Below are positions 52,420-61,554 of a stretch of 64,000 nt of DNA, piece after piece (within the stretch, counting starts at the first letter, position 1; the number at the start of each line of letters is the position of its first letter). The notes below the pieces were generated by a model. It was not told where the DNA came from, ran no database searches, and saw only the letters and a list, made by a program, of their open reading frames with translations. Location of the stretch: contig NZ_VCQV01000010.1 in NCBI RefSeq assembly GCF_007845645.1, forward strand, positions 1-64,000, in the 5' to 3' direction. The DNA is from Leekyejoonella antrihumi. Its GTDB lineage: Bacteria > Actinomycetota > Actinomycetes > Actinomycetales > Dermatophilaceae. The position numbers and the translations under genes are program-made.

Positions 52420-54306
52420 ATGCAGGTCAAGGCCGACTCAAAGACCACGCGAGCGTGGCTACCTCGGCACGATGCCGACACCGGAACTGTGCCATACGGG
52501 CATCGGAGCCGGCGCGTACCGGTGCCGAGGTCCATCCTTACGCTACCCGCGACCCTCTACCTGATCATCTTCTTCATCGCGCCTGTCGCTCTGGTCGCCT
52601 GGTACAGCTTCGGGTACAAACCTGGCATCTTTGGATTCCACGACAACAGTCGTCTGTCCTTCGATCGGTACCGCGAGGCACTCGGCGGTCCGTTCGTCGG
52701 TACGTTCGAGCACACGCTGCGCATTGCAGGAATCGCCACGGGCATCGCGCTGCTGGTTGGTCTGCCGTTTGCGTACTTCCTGGCGGTCAAGGCGTCGCCT
52801 CGGGCGAAGGCCGCCCTGCTCGGGCTGGTGCTGGTCCCGTTCTGGTGCAACTTCCTGATCCGCACTCTGGGCTGGGAGCTGATCCTTTCGCCGAATGCCA
52901 CCTTGTCTAATGTGTTGCAAAATCTGGGGCTGACCACTGGGCCGCTGAACGTCATGTTCACCGCGACGGCGGTGCAGATCGGTGTCGTCTACAACTACCT
53001 GCCGTTGATGATCCTGCCGCTCTATGTCGCGTTCGAACGGCTGGACCCGGCGTTGCGTGAGGCGAGTAAGGATCTGGGTGCCAACCGATTTCGCACACTG
53101 ACTCAGGTCACTCTGCCGCTGGCCATGCCGGGTATCGCAGCCGGGGCGCTGCTGGTATTCGTTCCGCTGATGGGCGACTACATCACCGCCACGGTCCTCG
53201 GTGGAGCCAAGGGCAACATGGTCGGGATACTGGTCGCCAGCTGGTTCGAGGCCGGATCCAACTGGGCGCTCGGGTCGGCAGAGGCGGTGCTGCTGATCCT
53301 GGCGATCCTTGGCGTGGTAGCCGCCGCGGGTATTGCCGCAGTGGTGCTGCGCAGTGCACTGCGGCGCCGACGCCGGGTGACCCTCGTTCAGCCTCAGGAC
53401 CGAGCACGGCTACGGCTCGAGGTAGGTTCGGGTGAATTGCGGTCTCCGGGGCGCTACGACCGGTTGCTCGAGCGCACAGGGGAGTGGGCCCTGCGGATCT
53501 GGCCCGTCTTCGTATACCTATTCCTCTTCCTGCCGATCGGGTACATCGTCGTGTACTCCTTCAACAATGGTCGACTGTTCCTTAGTTGGGCGGGCTTCGG
53601 GCTCAACGGATACCGCAGCGCTTTGACCGATCCGCAGGTGCTGTCGTCGGTCGCGACCTCGTTCAAGGCAGCCGCGGGCGCGGCCATCTTCGCGACCGTA
53701 CTCGGCTCGTTGGCGGGACTGTCACTGGCTCGTCACACGGGGAGATGGTCGAAGTTTTTCGTCGTCTTGCTCGCCCTGGTGATGGTCACACCCGAGATCA
53801 TGATGGCCATCTCAGAGTTGCCCTGGTTCGTCTCCCTTGGTGTCGACCATCACCTCTCGATCTTCAACAATGGGATTGTCCGGCTGATTCTGTCGCACTC
53901 GCTGTTCTCCACCGCGGTTGTCGCATTCATCGTAAGAGCGCGGATGAGTGGCGTGGACGAAACCCTTGAAGACGCGGCGGCAGACCTCTACGCCCCGCCG
54001 ATACGGCGTTTCTTCCAGATCACGCTCCCGCTGATGTTGCCCGCGGTGGTGGCGGGTGCGCTCATGGCGTTCACCCTTAGCCTGGACGATGTGATCCTGT
54101 CCAGCTTCGTATCCGTCGAAGGTGAGACGCCCTGGCCGGTATACGTGTTCAGCGCCGTGCGCTCCGGACTACGGCCGGAGGTTGCGTCGATGGCGACGAT
54201 GATGTTGCTTGTGACGCTCCTGGTGATGGGTCTGGCGGCACTGGTTCTGCGGCGGGGGACCGGTTCGTCATTGCGGGCTATGCAAGGAATCGCAGGCGGT
54301 CGCTAG
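52420..54306 (+). CDS. Fused double ABC permease (PotB-PotC type)
   Basis: A 628-residue membrane protein joining two permeases that are normally separate. The first (about residues 35-325) has six segments and the coupling loop EASKDLGANRFRTLTQVTLP. The second (about 370-620) has VYSFNNGRLFLSWAGFGLN near its start and the coupling loop EDAAADLYAPPIRRFFQITLP. Both loops retain the EAA-like contact helix for the ATPase. A charged linker (RSALRRRRRVTL onwards) joins the halves. ATG 52420 follows the binding-protein stop by 16 bp; the frame is open to 52330 but overlaps that gene. It completes the importer. Confidence 0.9.
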   Translation: MQVKADSKTTRAWLPRHDADTGTVPYGHRSRRVPVPRSILTLPATLYLIIFFIAPVALVAWYSFGYKPGIFGFHDNSRLSFDRYREALGGPFVGTFEHTLRIAGIATGIALLVGLPFAYFLAVKASPRAKAALLGLVLVPFWCNFLIRTLGWELILSPNATLSNVLQNLGLTTGPLNVMFTATAVQIGVVYNYLPLMILPLYVAFERLDPALREASKDLGANRFRTLTQVTLPLAMPGIAAGALLVFVPLMGDYITATVLGGAKGNMVGILVASWFEAGSNWALGSAEAVLLILAILGVVAAAGIAAVVLRSALRRRRRVTLVQPQDRARLRLEVGSGELRSPGRYDRLLERTGEWALRIWPVFVYLFLFLPIGYIVVYSFNNGRLFLSWAGFGLNGYRSALTDPQVLSSVATSFKAAAGAAIFATVLGSLAGLSLARHTGRWSKFFVVLLALVMVTPEIMMAISELPWFVSLGVDHHLSIFNNGIVRLILSHSLFSTAVVAFIVRARMSGVDETLEDAAADLYAPPIRRFFQITLPLMLPAVVAGALMAFTLSLDDVILSSFVSVEGETPWPVYVFSAVRSGLRPEVASMATMMLLVTLLVMGLAALVLRRGTGSSLRAMQGIAGGR

Positions 54307-54321
54307 AACCAGCACGGGGGA

Positions 54322-54348
54322 GGGCCGAGTATTGGCCCAGAACCTTTT
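54322..54348 (+). terminator. Weak hairpin with T-run after the fused permease
   Basis: GGGCC (54322-54326) and GGCCC (54334-54338) can pair with a 7-base loop, followed by TTTT at 54345-54348. The stem is short, so this is only a candidate intrinsic terminator. Confidence 0.35.
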
Positions 54349-54439
54349 CGCGTGGAGTGCCTGCTGGATGGCCCTGATCGTCCCGGAACTGAAGTCCCAC
54401 GTTGAAGCGCCTTCACCGTGGTGGGTGACGGCTCGTTCA

Positions 54440-54980
54440 ATTCAGCTACCCCGCCGGCTCCGCCTGCACGCTCGACTCCGAAGCCCGCGTTGCCCGCAGC
54501 TTCCTTCGGAGAAGAGGTTCGTTGCGACAAAGATGCCCAGGAGGAGGAGAGACCACGCCCACGAGTGCAACCCATGGAACCACCCGCGCAGGGTGTGCCC
54601 GCCGATCACCGCCTCGTAGGCCAGCACACCGACCAGATGTACCAGTAGAGCCAGCCGACGAGATACGCCGCCCAGTCACCCATCCCGACCCGGGCGTATT
54701 CCATGAAGGAACCGATCGCGGGGCGTACCGCAGCCATCTCCCCGAGCATGAGCATGGCCAGGTAGACCAGCAGCCCGCCGACAAGGTAGGACACGATGGC
54801 CGCGGGCCCGACCGACCGGATGATGTTCGCCGACCCGACGAAGAGGCTCGACCCGATGATTCCGCCCAAAGTGATCATGGTGATGTGACGCGAGCGCAAC
54901 TTCCTCGGGCCCTGCAAGGTGCTGTTCCTTGCGCCTGTGCCTCCACCACCCCGGAATCCTGCCGTTCGGGGACGTTCATG
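54440..54980 (-). pseudogene. Amino acid permease (AAT/GABA-permease type), frameshifted and truncated
   Basis: The minus strand has ATG 54980 after AAAGGG, starting MNVPERQDSG. About 20 codons later the frame shifts and continues as LRSRHITMITLGGIIGSSLF, the N-terminal signature of AAT-family permeases, through helices 1-3 to GWLYWYIWS. A second shift near 54615 moves homology to LAYEAVIGGHTL and LLLLGIFVATNLFSE. After that the sequence no longer looks like a permease. With at least two frameshifts and only about 150 of some 460 residues left, the gene is dead. A GntR-like operator remains upstream at 55105-55118. Confidence 0.72.
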
Positions 54981-55104
54981 TATTCACCCTTTCGCCGCGA
55001 TGAGACCGGCTCGGGCGTAAGGTGCCAGCGGATCCGTCTGCTGTGGTTAACAATCCGTCGAGTTGGACGGCGCCGCGGACACGACGCCTAGCAGCCTTTC
55101 GAAA

Positions 55105-55118
55105 GATTGTTGACAATC
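55105..55118. promoter_or_regulatory. Inverted repeat GATTGT-TG-ACAATC upstream of the permease remnant
   Basis: Two perfect 6-bp arms with a 2-bp centre lie 125 bp upstream of the pseudogene start and 71 bp from the stop of the selD gene. FadR-type GntR regulators bind sites of this shape. No cognate regulator is encoded next to it. Confidence 0.45.
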
Positions 55119-55188
55119 AGACTATGTCACGGACCGAGGTGTCATGGGTGAAGGAGCGGCCCATTTCTGGCGCGCTGCTGCCACGACG

Positions 55189-56181
55189 TCAGCGGATCTG
55201 TATGCCGTGTCCCGCCACGGTGTGCCCGATCACCGGGTGCCCCGGCAGCTCGCCGACCACGAGCAGACCGCCGGACGTCTGCGCGTCCGCGAGCAGCAGC
55301 AGGTCGTCCTCGGTGACGTCGGCCCCGAGGACGAGGTGTGGGCGCACCCAGTTGAGGTTGCGCCGGGTTCCGCCGGGCACGAATCCGTCCCGCAGCGCGT
55401 GCCGGGCCGCCGGCAGCACAGGCACGGCCGCCCGATCGATCACGGCACCGACGCCAGAGGCTCGGCACAGCTTGTGCAGGTGCCCGAGCAGCCCGAACCC
55501 CGTGACATCGGTGACCGCTCGGACACCAGCCGACAGCGCCGCCTCCGACGCCTCGCGGTTGAGCTGAGTCATCATCGCCACGGCCTCCGGAAACACCTCG
55601 CCAGTCTGCTTGTGTCGGTTGTTGAGCAGCCCCAGTCCAATCGGCTTGGTCAGGGTGATCGGCAGGTCCGGTTTGGCGGCGTCGATCCGCAGCAGCCGGC
55701 TGGGGTCGGCCACACCCGTGACCGCCATCCCGTACTTCGGCTCCGGGTCATCCACCGAGTGTCCGCCGATGACGGGGCAACCGGCTACGGAGGCGACGGC
55801 CAGACCGCCGCGCAGCACCTCGGTGAGCAGCTCCATCGGCAAGGTCTCCCGGGGCCACCCGACCAGGTTGATTGCCACGACTGGCTGCCCGCCCATCGCA
55901 TACACGTCCGACAGCGCGTTGGCCGCCGCGATGCGGCCCCAGTCGTAGGCGTCATCGACAACCGGCGTGAAGAAGTCGGCGGTTGAGAGAATCGCGAGAT
56001 CGTCACGGACCTGCACAGCAGCGGCATCGTCCCCGTCATTCAGCCCGACGAGCACCCGACCGGGCTGCTCACCGGTGAGGCCGCGCACGGCATCCTCCAG
56101 CTCGCCCGGAGGGATCTTGCACGCGCAGCCGCCACCGTGCGCGAATCCGGTCAGTCGAACGTTCGTGGCAGTCTCATTCAC
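55189..56181 (-). CDS. selD: Selenophosphate synthase (selenide, water dikinase)
   Basis: A 330-residue enzyme that makes monoselenophosphate from selenide and ATP, the selenium donor for Sec-tRNA synthesis. The N-terminal catalytic segment is AHGGGCACKIPPGEL; the active-site position is cysteine (TGC), not selenocysteine. The ATP/metal region includes STADFFTPVVDDAYDWGRIA and YAMGGQPVVAINLVGWP. ATG 56181 follows GGAGG. It is divergent from selC, selA and selB, 48 bp from the tRNA gene, and completes the selenocysteine gene set here. Confidence 0.95.
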   Translation of the reverse strand: MNETATNVRLTGFAHGGGCACKIPPGELEDAVRGLTGEQPGRVLVGLNDGDDAAAVQVRDDLAILSTADFFTPVVDDAYDWGRIAAANALSDVYAMGGQPVVAINLVGWPRETLPMELLTEVLRGGLAVASVAGCPVIGGHSVDDPEPKYGMAVTGVADPSRLLRIDAAKPDLPITLTKPIGLGLLNNRHKQTGEVFPEAVAMMTQLNREASEAALSAGVRAVTDVTGFGLLGHLHKLCRASGVGAVIDRAAVPVLPAARHALRDGFVPGGTRRNLNWVRPHLVLGADVTEDDLLLLADAQTSGGLLVVGELPGHPVIGHTVAGHGIQIR

Positions 56182-56229
56182 CCCTCCACCCTAACGATCA
56201 GGGGGCGGGGCTTAGGGTTGGACCGACAT

Positions 56230-56325
56230 GGAGGCGTCAGGGTTCCTGGTGGGCTCCCCGGTCTTCAAAACCGGTGAGGCCGAGCATCTCGGCCTGGCGG
56301 GTTCGATTCCCGTCCGCCTCCGCCA
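56230..56325 (+). tRNA. selC: Selenocysteine tRNA (anticodon TCA)
   Basis: A 96-nt tRNA with encoded CCA end (56323-56325). The acceptor arm starts GGAGGCG and pairs with CGCCTCC; the discriminator is G. The anticodon loop CTTCAAA gives TCA at 56265-56267, reading UGA. The long variable arm GAGGCCGAGC-ATCTCGGCCT and the extended acceptor are diagnostic of tRNA-Sec. The T arm contains GGTTCGATTCC. It lies between selD and selA, the common arrangement in actinobacteria. Confidence 0.96.
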
Positions 56326-56361
56326 ACTGACGCATTCCGCGTTCGGTGCCGAGGAGGGTCC

Positions 56362-57672
56362 GTGACCAAGGACGACCCACGTCGCGGTATCCCGCGCACC
56401 GACCACCTACTCGCGCTCCCGGGGGTATGCGAGGCGCGGGCTCGCCTGGGGGAGCGGGCTATCCGCGACATCATCCACGCCGCTCAGGGGCGCGCCCGAC
56501 ACGGCGAGCTGCCGCCGGACCAGGTCGAGCAGGCTGTAGTGAATGCTCTGCAGGCTCGGCCCACGAGCACGCTGCACCCGGTGCTCAACGCCACCGGGGT
56601 CGTCGTGCACACGAACCTCGGACGGGCGCCCCTGTCCCGCGAGGCGGTCCAGGCACTCGTCGTCGCCGGCGGGTACGTCGACGTCGAGCTCGATCTCGCC
56701 ACCGGCGCCCGGTCCAAACGTGGGGTCGCCGCTAGGGCGGCATTGCTGGCCGCCTGCCCCGCCGCGCAGGATGCGCTTGTCGTCAACAACGGCGCGGCCG
56801 CGCTGGTGCTTGCCACGACGGCGCTCTCCGCGGGCCGCGAGGTCATCGTCAGCCGAGGCGAGCTCGTCGAGATCGGAGCCGGCTTCCGGCTGCCCGACCT
56901 GATCGCGTCCACGGGTGCCCGGCTGCGGGAGGTGGGCACCACCAACCGCACCCATCTGCGCGACTACGCCGAAGCGATCGGGCCCGACACCGGCTGCATC
57001 CTGAAGGTGCATCCCAGCAACTTCCGGGTCCAGGGATTCACGTCCGCGGTCTCCGTGCAAGCACTGCGCCCGCTTGCCGACGAGCATGCTTTGCCCATCG
57101 TCGCGGACGTGGGCAGCGGTCTCCTCAGGGCGGACCCGATGCTCCCAGACGAACCCGACGTGACGACCGCACTCGACGACGGTGCGGACGTCGTGACCGC
57201 GAGCGGCGACAAGCTGTTGGGCGGACCACAGGCCGGGATAGCGCTGGGCCGACACGAAACGATCGCCCGGATGTCGAGTCATCCGCTGGCACGGGCTGTC
57301 CGCGCCGACAAGCTCGCGCTGGCGGCGCTGGAGGCCACACTCATCGGAGCGATGCCACCGGTCGTGCAGTCGCTCCATGCCGACCCGGATCGACTCGCGG
57401 CACGCGCGCACCACCTGGCAGCCGCGGTCGGCGCACAGGTCGTCCCGCACGAAGGTCGTGTCGGCGGCGGCGGGGCCCCCGGCCTACCCCTGCCCGGGTG
57501 GGCGGTGCAGCTGCCGGAGACTGCCGCGGCAGCACTGCGCTGCGGCACGCCGGCGGTGCTGCCGCGAGTGCACGACGGGGTGTGCCTGGTGGACCTGCGG
57601 TGCGTCGCGGAAGAGGAGGACGAGCGCCTGCTCGCGGCCGTGCGTGCTGCCCTGGGTGACGGGGTGCGCTGA
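56362..57672 (+). CDS. selA: L-seryl-tRNA(Sec) selenium transferase
   Basis: A 436-residue PLP enzyme that converts Ser-tRNA(Sec) to Sec-tRNA(Sec). The Schiff-base lysine is in TASGDKLLGGPQAGI. Other family blocks are LNATGVVVHTNLGRAPLS, VNNGAAALVLATTALS and EVGTTNRTHLRDYAEAI. The GTG at 56362 follows GAGGAGGG at three to four bases, 36 bp after the tRNA gene. The ATG of selB begins one base after its stop. Confidence 0.95.
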   Translation: MTKDDPRRGIPRTDHLLALPGVCEARARLGERAIRDIIHAAQGRARHGELPPDQVEQAVVNALQARPTSTLHPVLNATGVVVHTNLGRAPLSREAVQALVVAGGYVDVELDLATGARSKRGVAARAALLAACPAAQDALVVNNGAAALVLATTALSAGREVIVSRGELVEIGAGFRLPDLIASTGARLREVGTTNRTHLRDYAEAIGPDTGCILKVHPSNFRVQGFTSAVSVQALRPLADEHALPIVADVGSGLLRADPMLPDEPDVTTALDDGADVVTASGDKLLGGPQAGIALGRHETIARMSSHPLARAVRADKLALAALEATLIGAMPPVVQSLHADPDRLAARAHHLAAAVGAQVVPHEGRVGGGGAPGLPLPGWAVQLPETAAAALRCGTPAVLPRVHDGVCLVDLRCVAEEEDERLLAAVRAALGDGVR

Positions 57673-57673
57673 C

Positions 57674-59479
57674 ATGTTCGTCGTCGCCACGGCCGGTCAC
57701 GTCGATCACGGCAAGAGCACACTGGTGCGCTCCCTGACCGGTATGGAGCCGGACCGCTGGGCGGAGGAGCGCCGGCGAGGGCTCACCATCGACCTCGGGT
57801 TCGCCTGGACCGCCTTGCCATCCGGTCGTGACGTCGCCTTCGTCGACGTGCCGGGGCACGAGCGGTTTCTGGGCAACATGCTGGCGGGCCTCGGTCCCGT
57901 TCCCGTCGTGTGCTTCGTCGTCGCGGCGGACGAAGGCTGGCAGGCGCAGTCCAGTGATCATCGAGACGCTCTAGCAGCACTCGGCATCCAGCACGGGCTG
58001 CTGGTCGTGACCTGCTGCGACCGGGCACCCGAGAGGGTAGAGCAAACGATCGCGCAGGCTCGTGAAGAGCTCGCGGACACCGGGCTGCACGACGCCCCCG
58101 TCGTCGCGGTGTCCGCCGTAACCGGCGATAGGCTCGAGCAACTTCGCCGCACCCTCGACGACGTGCTGGCCGCGCTGCCCGTAGCACCGGGAGGTGGCCG
58201 GGTGCGGCTGTGGATCGACCGATCATTCAGCATCACCGGCGCCGGCACAGTCGTGACGGGCACCCTGCCCTCCGGCTCGATCACCGTTGGCGACCGGCTG
58301 CAGCTGCTCACCGACTCCGGACCGCACGATGCGGTGGTCCGTGGGCTCGAGAGCTGCGGTCTGCAGCAGCAGCGGGTCTCGCCGGTCAGCCGGGTCGCCG
58401 TCAACCTGAGGGGTGTTGCGTCACCATCGGTTCGGCGCGGCGACGTCCTGGTCACACCCGATGCCTGGATTCCGACGCGCACGCTCGACGTTCGGCGCAC
58501 CACCGGGGTGAGCTTCGAGGACGCTCCGACGTATCTGACCTTGCACGCCGGGACCATTGCGGTGCCGGCGCGGCTGCGACCGTTCGGGCCGGAGCACGGA
58601 CGTCTGACTGTGGAACGGTCGCTGCCGCTGGTCCTCGGGGACCGGGTCGTGCTGCGCAACCCTGGCAGTCGGCGGGTGCTCGCCGGTGCGATGGTCCTGG
58701 ACGCCGACCCGCCGCAGCTGCGTCAGCGCGGTGCCGCGAGAAGGCGAACGGAGGCGCTCACCGGTCTGAACCCCCATGGCGACGCGCTTGCCGAGGTCGT
58801 CCGGCGCGGCGCGGTCACGGTGGCGCATCTGCGACAGCTGGGGATCCCGGTCGACGGAAGCCCGCCGAGCGGGGTTCTCGTCATCGACGACTGGTGGGTG
58901 CACCAGGCCACCTTCGTGATCTGGCGTCAGCGGCTGCGAGTCGCGGTCACGGAGCGGCATGGCGCCGATCCGCTTGCCGGCGGACTGTCGCGGGGTGCGG
59001 CGGGCGGCTTGCTCGGCCTACCGGACCCGGCACTGTTGGACCCGGTGGCTCGCGCCGAGGGGCTGGAGCTCGACGGCGGCCTGGTGCGGCTCGCGGGCAG
59101 TCGAGATGACCTCGGGGCAGCCGAGGCCTCGGTGGCGGAGCTCGAACGACGCCTGGGCGCCCACCCCTTCCAGGCTCCGGAGGCGGACGACCTGGCCGCG
59201 CTGGCGCTGAACGTGCGAGTCCTCGCCGCGGCCGAGCGGTCCGGGCGGGTGCTGCGGCTGAGGGACGGTGTCGTGCTGCTGCCGAGTGCGCCGGCACTGG
59301 CCATGCGCGAGCTGGCTCGGCTGGACCAGCCTTTCACGACCAGCGCGGCGAGGCAGGCGCTCGGCACGACTCGGCGCACGGCCATCCCGCTGCTGGAGCA
59401 CCTCGATGGACGCGGCTGGACCAGGCGGCTGGATGCCGGCCACCGAGAGGTCGTGCGATCTCGCCGCCCGGCCGGGTGA
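57674..59479 (+). CDS. selB: Selenocysteine-specific elongation factor
   Basis: A 601-residue GTPase that brings Sec-tRNA(Sec) to UGA codons through a SECIS element. The G domain has P-loop GHVDHGKSTL, DVPGHERFL (G3) and a G4 position reading VVTCCDRA, where the usual lysine of TKxD is cysteine. EF-Tu-like domains 2 and 3 follow (about residues 175-350). The C-terminal winged helices (about 400-601), ending in TTRRTAIPLLEHLDGRGWT, bind the mRNA hairpin. ATG 57674 overlaps nothing but lies one base after selA. It is convergent with the formate dehydrogenase operon, 12 bp apart. Confidence 0.94.
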   Translation: MFVVATAGHVDHGKSTLVRSLTGMEPDRWAEERRRGLTIDLGFAWTALPSGRDVAFVDVPGHERFLGNMLAGLGPVPVVCFVVAADEGWQAQSSDHRDALAALGIQHGLLVVTCCDRAPERVEQTIAQAREELADTGLHDAPVVAVSAVTGDRLEQLRRTLDDVLAALPVAPGGGRVRLWIDRSFSITGAGTVVTGTLPSGSITVGDRLQLLTDSGPHDAVVRGLESCGLQQQRVSPVSRVAVNLRGVASPSVRRGDVLVTPDAWIPTRTLDVRRTTGVSFEDAPTYLTLHAGTIAVPARLRPFGPEHGRLTVERSLPLVLGDRVVLRNPGSRRVLAGAMVLDADPPQLRQRGAARRRTEALTGLNPHGDALAEVVRRGAVTVAHLRQLGIPVDGSPPSGVLVIDDWWVHQATFVIWRQRLRVAVTERHGADPLAGGLSRGAAGGLLGLPDPALLDPVARAEGLELDGGLVRLAGSRDDLGAAEASVAELERRLGAHPFQAPEADDLAALALNVRVLAAAERSGRVLRLRDGVVLLPSAPALAMRELARLDQPFTTSAARQALGTTRRTAIPLLEHLDGRGWTRRLDAGHREVVRSRRPAG

Positions 59480-59491
59480 ACCGCCGAATCG

Positions 59492-60637
59492 TCAGCCGCC
59501 GCCCGGTGGCGTGCGGTCCGAGCGGACGGGATGTCCGGCGTCGACTCGTTCGCGCTGTGGCACCACCGTGTAGCGCGGGTCCCGGGCGGAAGCCTGCCCG
59601 GCGTGAAAGATCCCGAAGCGGGTGCACGCCGAAGCTGCCATGAGCGCGGTCCCCGATACGGCGGACAGCAGCTGAGCGCCCGTGGCTCCTCGGGGCTTAC
59701 GGGAGACCGCACCGGCCAGCACCACACCGATCCCGCCGGCGGTCGACAGCACTGTTGCCAGGCGCAGCAGCGTCCCGGCGCGGTCCTCGTGCAGGGTCTG
59801 CACCGACAACCCCATCGACCGCGTCATCCAGGCCTGCGCCAGCTGCTCGGCGATCACGCCGCCGACCGCCATCCGTCGAGCCGGGCCGCTTTGGGGGACA
59901 GGCGTGGTCAGCATTCCCAGGCCACCGGCTGCAGTGGCCGCGGAACCCGCGAACACGAAGGGCAGCTGGCCCGATGCGTCGTGCCAGGTGGGCGTGGCCG
60001 TGTCGCCGATCAGCACGGCGGTATAGGTCGCCACGGCCGGGCCGACCAGTGCCGCACCCCAACCTGCCGGTCGCCCGGTGGCCTGCAGCGCACGCGTGAA
60101 CACGGACGGCAGCACCTTCCGTGTCCCGACCGGCAGCGCACCGACGATCTCGTGCGCCGCAGCAAGTCCCGTAAGCGGACCGTACGCCGCCAGCAGCCAG
60201 GTGCCCATCGACATCGGGGAGGTCGGCCGGAACACCCGCATCATGTTGAGGAACCGACTCGGCTTGCCCAGGTCGTGAATCAGGAAGAAGGTGCTGGCAC
60301 CGATCGCGGCCAGCGCTCCCACGCGCGAGTTGCGGGCCAGAGTCGATCGACCGGTGGCCCCGGCTCCGGCGGCCAGCAGTGACGAGGCGCCGGCCAGCCC
60401 GCCGGTGAAGAGGTAGGCGGGGATGTCGGCCTGCCACGGGGACTCCTTGACGACGGGACGACCGTAGTACGAGGTGAACTCGGCCTCGGGCACCATCGCC
60501 CGCTCCCCACCTTGTCGCCCGCCGCGACGTCGGGCCGCCCGGCGCATGCCGTCCAGAGGCCGTCCACGTCGGCCCCGCGGCCGCTCGTCATCAGGCCAGC
60601 GACCGTAGCGGTTCTCGGCCTGCCCGGGCGTGCTCAT
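59492..60637 (-). CDS. NrfD-type membrane subunit of formate dehydrogenase
   Basis: A 381-residue polytopic membrane protein of the NrfD/PsrC family, with a hydrophilic, Arg-rich N-terminal stretch of about 75 residues and then about nine hydrophobic segments. Conserved-looking blocks are ADIPAYLFTGGLAGASSLL, DLGKPSRFLNMMRVF, SPMSMGTWLL and GDTATPTWHD. It passes electrons from the iron-sulfur subunit to menaquinone in place of the cytochrome b gamma subunit of Escherichia coli formate dehydrogenase-N. ATG 60637 overlaps the beta-subunit stop by one base (TGATG). Its role in this complex is inferred from the operon. Confidence 0.87.
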   Translation of the reverse strand: MSTPGQAENRYGRWPDDERPRGRRGRPLDGMRRAARRRGGRQGGERAMVPEAEFTSYYGRPVVKESPWQADIPAYLFTGGLAGASSLLAAGAGATGRSTLARNSRVGALAAIGASTFFLIHDLGKPSRFLNMMRVFRPTSPMSMGTWLLAAYGPLTGLAAAHEIVGALPVGTRKVLPSVFTRALQATGRPAGWGAALVGPAVATYTAVLIGDTATPTWHDASGQLPFVFAGSAATAAGGLGMLTTPVPQSGPARRMAVGGVIAEQLAQAWMTRSMGLSVQTLHEDRAGTLLRLATVLSTAGGIGVVLAGAVSRKPRGATGAQLLSAVSGTALMAASACTRFGIFHAGQASARDPRYTVVPQRERVDAGHPVRSDRTPPGGG

Positions 60638-61554
60638 CACGAGCCTCCCAGCAGGCTCAGTGCCGCACCGGCCGCCAGTCCGGCGGCCGCAAGGCCGGCG
60701 CGCTTCCACATCCGTGGCAGATCGCGAGTGGTGACAACCGGGTCCGGCGGCATCCCGTACACCTCCGGCTCGTCCAGCAGCAGGAACATCGCGCCGGTGC
60801 CGCCGACCCCGTCGTGAGGGTCGTCGCCATACATCCGGGCACCGGTCACACCCTGCTCCTGCAGCTCGGCGACCCGTTGCTGTCCGCGCTCCCGCAGCTC
60901 GTCCACGTCGCCGAACATGATCGACTCGGTCGGGCAGGCCTTGGCACACGCGGGCAGGTCACCGTCACTGATCCGGTCGTAGCACAGGGTGCACTTCTGG
61001 GCGATGCCGGCATTCTTGGTCTTGTCCCCTGGCGCCTCTGCGCGCCGTTCGATCACTCCGTACGGGCAGGCGGGCACACAGTATCCGCAGCCGTTGCAGA
61101 TGTCGTCCTGCACGACCACGGTGCCGAACTCGGTGCGAAAGAGCGAACCGGTCGGGCAGACGTCCAAGCACGCGGCGTGAGTGCAGTGCTTGCAGACATC
61201 GGAGGACATCAGCCACCGGAACTCCGGCTTGGCGTCCGCATCCGGCGCGCGAAGTGTGGGCATTCCCAGGTCGACCGCCGGCGGCGCGGCCGGGGCGGGT
61301 GGCGTGGACTGCTCGACGAACGCGACGTGCCGCCAGGTGTTGGCACCGAGCGCGCTGGTGTTGTCGTAGGACTCGCCGGTGATCCCGTCGCCGAGGTCCG
61401 ACGGGATGGCGTTCCACTCCTTGCACGCGACCTCGCACGCCTTGCACCCGATGCACACCGACGTGTCAGTGAGGAATCCCTTGCGCCCCGGTGCCTGCTC
61501 CCAGCCGGCGTCCACGGCCGGGTCGAGTGGGCCGAACAGGCTGTGCGAGCTCAC
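60637..61554 (-). CDS. Formate dehydrogenase beta subunit (4Fe-4S ferredoxin type)
   Basis: A 305-residue iron-sulfur subunit with four cysteine clusters: CIGCKACEVACKEWN, CKHCTHAACLDVCPTG, CNGCGYCVPACPYG and CTLCYDRISDGD with PACAKACPTE. This is the FdnH/FdoH pattern, wiring the molybdenum/tungsten site to the membrane subunit. A C-terminal hydrophobic segment (AGLAAAGLAAGAALSLL) may anchor it. Its start overlaps the alpha-subunit stop by four bases (ATGA), and its stop overlaps the membrane subunit by one base. Confidence 0.94.
   Translation of the reverse strand: MSSHSLFGPLDPAVDAGWEQAPGRKGFLTDTSVCIGCKACEVACKEWNAIPSDLGDGITGESYDNTSALGANTWRHVAFVEQSTPPAPAAPPAVDLGMPTLRAPDADAKPEFRWLMSSDVCKHCTHAACLDVCPTGSLFRTEFGTVVVQDDICNGCGYCVPACPYGVIERRAEAPGDKTKNAGIAQKCTLCYDRISDGDLPACAKACPTESIMFGDVDELRERGQQRVAELQEQGVTGARMYGDDPHDGVGGTGAMFLLLDEPEVYGMPPDPVVTTRDLPRMWKRAGLAAAGLAAGAALSLLGGS

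Noticed and set aside
56120-56135. Possible selenocysteine codon in the SelD active site
   Set aside because: The active-site codon reads TGC (cysteine) in the minus-strand frame; no in-frame TGA is present.
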